Assembly: GCA_014376915.1 (NCBI GenBank)
Contig: JACMQP010000502.1
Span: forward strand, 1-8,537
DNA: 8,537 nucleotides
Origin: Ramlibacter sp.
GTDB taxonomy: Bacteria > Pseudomonadota > Gammaproteobacteria > Burkholderiales > Burkholderiaceae
Direction of reading: 5' to 3'
The notes under the pieces are model-generated. The model did no database searches. It was given only the letters and a program-made list of their open reading frames with translations, and had not been told where the DNA came from. Both the position numbers and the translations under genes were made by a program. This document shows positions 5,262 to 8,537 of the stretch, piece by piece (the stretch's first letter is position 1; every line of letters starts with the position of its first letter).

Positions 5262-7091
5262 ATGGTGCGATCCTTTCTCGCCACCCTGGCCGCGGCCTTG
5301 CTGGTCGCAGCGTGCGCCGGTCCGCCCACAGCGATCGGCGACGCGCCGGCCGACCCGCAGGAACTCGCTTCCGGCTTCACGGAAAAACCGGGCTGGGCCA
5401 CCAGCCGGTTCGCCGTCGCTGCCGCCAACCCGTTGGCGGCCGAGGCCGGCAGCAAGGTGCTGCGGGACGGGGGCGCCGCCATCGACGCCGCCATTGCGGT
5501 GCAATTGGTGCTCGGACTGGTGGAGCCGCAGTCCAGCGGCATCGGCGGCGGCGCCTTCCTGCTGCACTATGACGGCCGCGAGGTCACCGCTTTCGATGGC
5601 CGCGAGACCGCGCCGGCCGCCGCTGGCGAAACATTGTTCCTGCGCGCCGACGGCCAGCCCCTGACCTTTCGCGAGGCCGTGGTCGGCGGCCGCGCGGTCG
5701 GGGTGCCCGGGACGCTGCGCATGCTGGAGCTGGCGCACCGGCGCCATGGCAAGCTGCCCTGGGCCGACCTGTTCCAGCCCGCGATTACGCTGGCCGAAAA
5801 CGGCTTCCCGGTCAGCGCGCGGCTGAACGCCCTGGCCAGCGCCGATCCCGACCTGGGCAAGGACCCCGTCGCCGCAGCGTACTTCTTCGGGCCCGATGGC
5901 AAGGCGCTCCCGACCGGCACGCTGCTGCGCAATCCCGATTACGCGGCGGTGCTGCGCCGCGTCGCCAGTGGCGGCGCCAACGCGTTCTACCGTGACGCCA
6001 TCGCGCTGGCGATCGTGAACAAGGTGCGCGGCCACCCCTCAAACCCCGGCCAACTGGCCCTCCCAGACCTGGCGCGGTACCAGGCGAAGCAGCGCTCGCC
6101 CCTGTGCTGGGACTACCGCGCTGTGCGGATGTACCGCGTCTGCGGCTTTCCGCCGCCAGGATCGGGCGCGATCGCGACCGCGCAGATCCTCGGCATCCTG
6201 GGCAACACCCATGCCGCCGACTTTCCGCCAGTGCCGGGCATTGCCGCCATCCCGGGCGGCTCCTCGCTCGCGCCTTCGGCCGAATGGCTGCACCTCTACA
6301 CCGAAGCCTCGCGCCTGGCCTTCGCGGATCGCGCCCAGTATGTCGCCGATCCCGATTTCGTGGTCTCACCGGCGGGTGGCTGGACCAGCCTGATCGATCC
6401 TGCCTACCTGAGCGCGCGGGCCGCGCTGATCGGCAACCGCAGCATGAAGCTGGCTCGCCCCGGCCGTCCCGACGGGGTGCGCAGCAGCTACGCGCCGATG
6501 ACGGAGCAGCCGGAACACGGCACCTCGCACATCAGCATCGTCGATGCCTACGGCAACGCGCTGGCGATGACCACCACCATCGAATCGCAGTTCGGCTCGC
6601 GCCAGATGGTCAACGTCACCGGTGCGGCGGGCGGTTTCCTGTTGAACAACGAGCTGACGGACTTCAGCCTGGCGCCCACCGACGGCGCGGGCAATCCAGT
6701 CGCCAACCGGGTCCAGCCCGGGAAGCGGCCACGCTCGTCGATGGCGCCGACGCTGGTGTTCGACCGGGACAGCGGCGAGCTGGTGCTGAGCGCCGGCAGC
6801 CCGGGCGGCGCGATGATCATCCATTTCACAGCCAAGGCGCTGTACGGCGTGCTGCACTGGGGCATGAATGTCCAGCAAGCCATCGACCTGCCGAATTTCG
6901 GTTCGCTGAACGGACCGACGCTGCTCGAGGAAAGGCGCTTTGCGCCAGCCGAGGTCGCCGCGTTGCGCTCCCGCGGCGCCGAGGTCCGCGAGCAGGCGCT
7001 GACCAGCGGCGTCCAGGCGATCCAGGCCATGCCCGGGGGCTGGTTCGGCGGCGCCGATCCCCGGCGCGAAGGGGTGGTCGTCGGGGAATGA
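5262..7091 (+). CDS. ggt: Gamma-glutamyltransferase, predicted lipoprotein
   Basis: This is a 609-residue gamma-glutamyltransferase/glutathione hydrolase, which cleaves the gamma-glutamyl bond of glutathione and related compounds. It is made as a precursor that cuts itself into two subunits. The substrate Arg lies in FDGRETAP (R114). The nucleophile that becomes the small subunit's N-terminus is Thr421 in HGTSHISIVD. Other active-site residues follow the E. coli pattern: T439, E464 and D467 in NNELTDF, S492-S493, and G515-G516 in GSPGG. Glu441 replaces E. coli Asn411. The N-terminus ends in VAAC (Cys18), a lipobox, so the enzyme is probably exported and lipid-anchored. ATG at 5262 has only a weak GGGCCGG upstream, suggesting translation coupled to the preceding dehydrogenase. 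It ends 82 bases before an amino-acid importer operon, a plausible user of the glutamate it releases. Confidence 0.93.
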   Translation: MVRSFLATLAAALLVAACAGPPTAIGDAPADPQELASGFTEKPGWATSRFAVAAANPLAAEAGSKVLRDGGAAIDAAIAVQLVLGLVEPQSSGIGGGAFLLHYDGREVTAFDGRETAPAAAGETLFLRADGQPLTFREAVVGGRAVGVPGTLRMLELAHRRHGKLPWADLFQPAITLAENGFPVSARLNALASADPDLGKDPVAAAYFFGPDGKALPTGTLLRNPDYAAVLRRVASGGANAFYRDAIALAIVNKVRGHPSNPGQLALPDLARYQAKQRSPLCWDYRAVRMYRVCGFPPPGSGAIATAQILGILGNTHAADFPPVPGIAAIPGGSSLAPSAEWLHLYTEASRLAFADRAQYVADPDFVVSPAGGWTSLIDPAYLSARAALIGNRSMKLARPGRPDGVRSSYAPMTEQPEHGTSHISIVDAYGNALAMTTTIESQFGSRQMVNVTGAAGGFLLNNELTDFSLAPTDGAGNPVANRVQPGKRPRSSMAPTLVFDRDSGELVLSAGSPGGAMIIHFTAKALYGVLHWGMNVQQAIDLPNFGSLNGPTLLEERRFAPAEVAALRSRGAEVREQALTSGVQAIQAMPGGWFGGADPRREGVVVGE

Positions 7092-7173
7092 GCCGATCGC
7101 GACTGGCGCGGATTGTGCGAATATGGAACGTCAATCCTGCGCCCGATCCTTTCCCACCCCTGGAGTGCCGCCC

Positions 7174-8211
7174 ATGTTCAAGCTTCCCGCCAAAACCACT
7201 TTGTCCGTCCTCGCGGCCAGCGCCTTCATGCTCGCAAGCGCGCCCGCGCTGGCCGGCAAGACGCTCGATGCGATCAAATCGCGCGGCCAAGTGGTGTGCG
7301 GCGTCAACACCGGGCTGGCGGGCTTCGCGCAGGCCGACAGCAGCGGCAACTGGACCGGGCTCGACGTCGATGTCTGCCGCGCCATCGCCGCCGCCATGTT
7401 CGGGGACGCCAACAAGGTCAAATGGGTGCCGCTCAACGCGCAGCAGCGCTTCACGGCGTTGCAGTCCGGCGAGATCGACATCCTGTCGCGCAACACCACC
7501 TGGACGCTGACCCGCGACGCCTCGCTGGGCATGAGCTTCACCGGCGTCACCTACTACGATGGCCAGGGCTTCATGGTGCCCAGCAAAAGCAAGGTCAAGA
7601 GCGCCAAGCAGCTCAAGGGCGCGACGGTCTGCGTGCAGTCCGGCACCACCACCGAAAAGAACCTCACCGATTTCTCGCGCGCGAACAACCTGGGCATCAA
7701 GCCCGTGGTGTTCGACAAGTTCGAGACCACCAACGCCGCCTACTTCGCCGGCCGCTGCCAGGCCTACACCACCGACGTCTCCGGACTGGCCTCGATCCGC
7801 AACAAGGAAGCGAAGGTTCCGGCCGACCACATGATCCTGCCGGAGTTGATTTCCAAGGAACCGCTCGGCCCGGCCGTGCGCCGCGGCGATGACGAATGGT
7901 TCGCCATCGTGCGCTGGGTCGTGTTCGGCCTGATCGAAGCCGAGGAAGCCGGCCTGACGCAGGCCAACGTGGAAGCGATGCAGAAGGACAGCAAGGACCC
8001 GGTCATCAACAGGCTGCTCGGCTCCACCGAGGACAGCGGCAAGTTGCTGGGCCTGGACAAGGACTGGTTGCTGCGCGCGGTCAAGGCCACCGGCAACTAC
8101 GGAGAGATCTTCGAACGCAACGTGGGCCCCAGGAGCCCGCTCGGATTGCCCCGCGGCCTCAACAACCTCTGGTCCAAGGGAGGCGTGGTCTACGCTCCGC
8201 CGGTGCGCTGA
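7174..8211 (+). CDS. aapJ: General L-amino-acid ABC transporter binding protein (AapJ/BztA-like)
   Basis: This is a 345-residue family-3 periplasmic binding protein of the general L-amino-acid (AapJQMP) or glutamate/glutamine/aspartate/asparagine (Bzt) uptake system. The signal peptide ends APALA-G near residue 27. The mature N-terminus reads KTLDAIKSRGQVVCGVNTGLAGF and continues into GLDVDVCRAIAAA at 62-74, the family-3 signature. Ligand-contacting residues are expected at R92 (QQRFTAL), R106 (LSRNTTWT) and D201 (YTTDVSG). The C-terminus ending in NLWSKGGVVYAPPVR is diagnostic of AapJ. Length matches the family. The start is ATG at 7174 with GGAG 8 bases upstream and the signal peptide directly after; an in-frame ATG at 7123 would put an odd extension before it. 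The first permease begins 12 bases after the stop. The substrate range (glutamate, other L-amino acids) is inferred from the family. Confidence 0.94.
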   Translation: MFKLPAKTTLSVLAASAFMLASAPALAGKTLDAIKSRGQVVCGVNTGLAGFAQADSSGNWTGLDVDVCRAIAAAMFGDANKVKWVPLNAQQRFTALQSGEIDILSRNTTWTLTRDASLGMSFTGVTYYDGQGFMVPSKSKVKSAKQLKGATVCVQSGTTTEKNLTDFSRANNLGIKPVVFDKFETTNAAYFAGRCQAYTTDVSGLASIRNKEAKVPADHMILPELISKEPLGPAVRRGDDEWFAIVRWVVFGLIEAEEAGLTQANVEAMQKDSKDPVINRLLGSTEDSGKLLGLDKDWLLRAVKATGNYGEIFERNVGPRSPLGLPRGLNNLWSKGGVVYAPPVR

Positions 8212-8223
8212 GCAAAGCGCAGC

Positions 8224-8537
8224 ATGACGGAATCCGCGCTGATCGCGCCCCGTCGCGCGCCGCCGCGGCGGCGACAGGCATGGTCCCTGCGCAGCCGCGC
8301 CGTGCGCGGGTGGCTGTACCAGATCGTCGCCGTCGCAGTGGTCGTCGCACTCGGCTGGCTGCTGCTGTCCAACACGCTGGAAAACATGCGCCAGCGCGGC
8401 ATCCAGAGCGGCTTCGATTTTCTGGGCCAGCCGGCCGGCTTCGACATCGGCGAAGGCTGGCTGCGCTACGACTCCAACGACCCGTACTGGAAGGCCTTCC
8501 TGGTCGGCCTGGTCAACACGCTGCGGGTCGCGGTCAC
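8224..8537 (+). CDS. aapQ: General L-amino-acid ABC transporter permease (AapQ/BztB-like), partial
   Basis: This is the N-terminal 104 residues of the first inner-membrane permease; it runs off the right edge. A basic, proline/arginine-rich cytoplasmic start (residues 1-25) leads to WLYQIVAVAVVVALGWLLLSN, a single transmembrane helix at about 31-49. The family block ENMRQRGIQSGFDFL follows, then a periplasmic loop with FDIGEGWLRYDSNDPYW. KAFLVGLVNTLRVAV at the edge begins the HisMQ-type permease domain. The RGI-x-SGFDFL block and the long loop before the permease domain are characteristic of AapQ/BztB. The start is ATG at 8224, with no strong Shine-Dalgarno sequence, 12 bases after the binding protein stop. 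Further aapM- and aapP-like genes would be expected beyond the window. Confidence 0.9.
   Translation, partial: MTESALIAPRRAPPRRRQAWSLRSRAVRGWLYQIVAVAVVVALGWLLLSNTLENMRQRGIQSGFDFLGQPAGFDIGEGWLRYDSNDPYWKAFLVGLVNTLRVAV

Noticed and set aside
3390..6035. An 881-codon open frame on the minus strand opposite the iron-binding protein, dehydrogenase and glutamyltransferase
   Set aside because: It is antisense to three genes with clear families and motifs. Its own translation is rich in Arg, Gly, His and Asp with no recognisable domain, as expected of an antisense frame in high-GC DNA.
7092..7173. Possible promoter for the amino-acid transporter in the gap after the glutamyltransferase (TTGTGC near 7115)
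   Set aside because: No -10 hexamer is found at a suitable distance, so read-through from upstream or an activator-dependent promoter cannot be told apart.
6104..7510. A 468-codon plus-strand frame spanning the end of the glutamyltransferase and the start of the binding protein
   Set aside because: It is Arg-rich, low-complexity translation in the wrong frame across two well-supported genes.
6826..7830. A 334-codon minus-strand frame across the glutamyltransferase/binding-protein boundary
   Set aside because: It is antisense to conserved genes, with no domain or ribosome-binding site of note.

Overview
This is a high-GC window from a proteobacterium, most likely a betaproteobacterium of the order Burkholderiales (Comamonadaceae/Rubrivivax-like). 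That placement is an inference from the short PhaP-type phasin with its TGC-N3-GCA operator, the AapJ/AapQ-type amino-acid transporter and the general gene style. No rRNA, tRNA, CRISPR array, insertion sequence or integrase is visible. Eight genes are supported in full or in part, plus one gene remnant, and coding sequence fills nearly the whole window.

Region 1 (1-1545, minus strand) is a tightly packed operon: a histone-deacetylase-like amidohydrolase, a 35-codon remnant of a hotdog thioesterase, and a nitroreductase cut by the left edge. The reading frames overlap by 4 bases at both joints (ATGA and GTGA). The thioesterase therefore looks as if it lost most of its body by an in-frame deletion that kept both overlaps.

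Region 2 (1546-2416) holds a plus-strand phasin gene (PHB granule coat). It has a perfect TATAAT box, a PhbF/PhaR-type operator at the expected transcription start, a one-mismatch second copy upstream of the -35, and a strong intrinsic terminator.

Region 3 (2415-4445) is a divergent pair, a patatin-like lipoprotein on the minus strand and a ferric-iron substrate-binding protein on the plus strand. They share a short intergenic region with a good sigma-70 promoter overlapped by a Fur-box-like palindrome, which also runs into the patatin start codon. Iron control of both genes is the natural reading.

Region 4 (4446-7091, plus strand) is an HSD10-type short-chain 3-hydroxyacyl-CoA dehydrogenase followed 15 bases later by a lipoprotein-type gamma-glutamyltransferase. 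A 22-bp inverted repeat with TTGACG/CGTCAA ends, resembling operators of MerR-family LiuR regulators, lies just before the dehydrogenase.

Region 5 (7174-8537, plus strand) is the start of a general L-amino-acid ABC transporter operon: binding protein (AapJ-like) and the first permease (AapQ-like), cut by the right edge. Placed next to the exported gamma-glutamyltransferase, it suggests glutamate or amino acids released outside the cytoplasm could be taken up by the neighbouring importer. No wholly new system is evident. The most interesting signals are the gutted thioesterase and the three regulatory regions.
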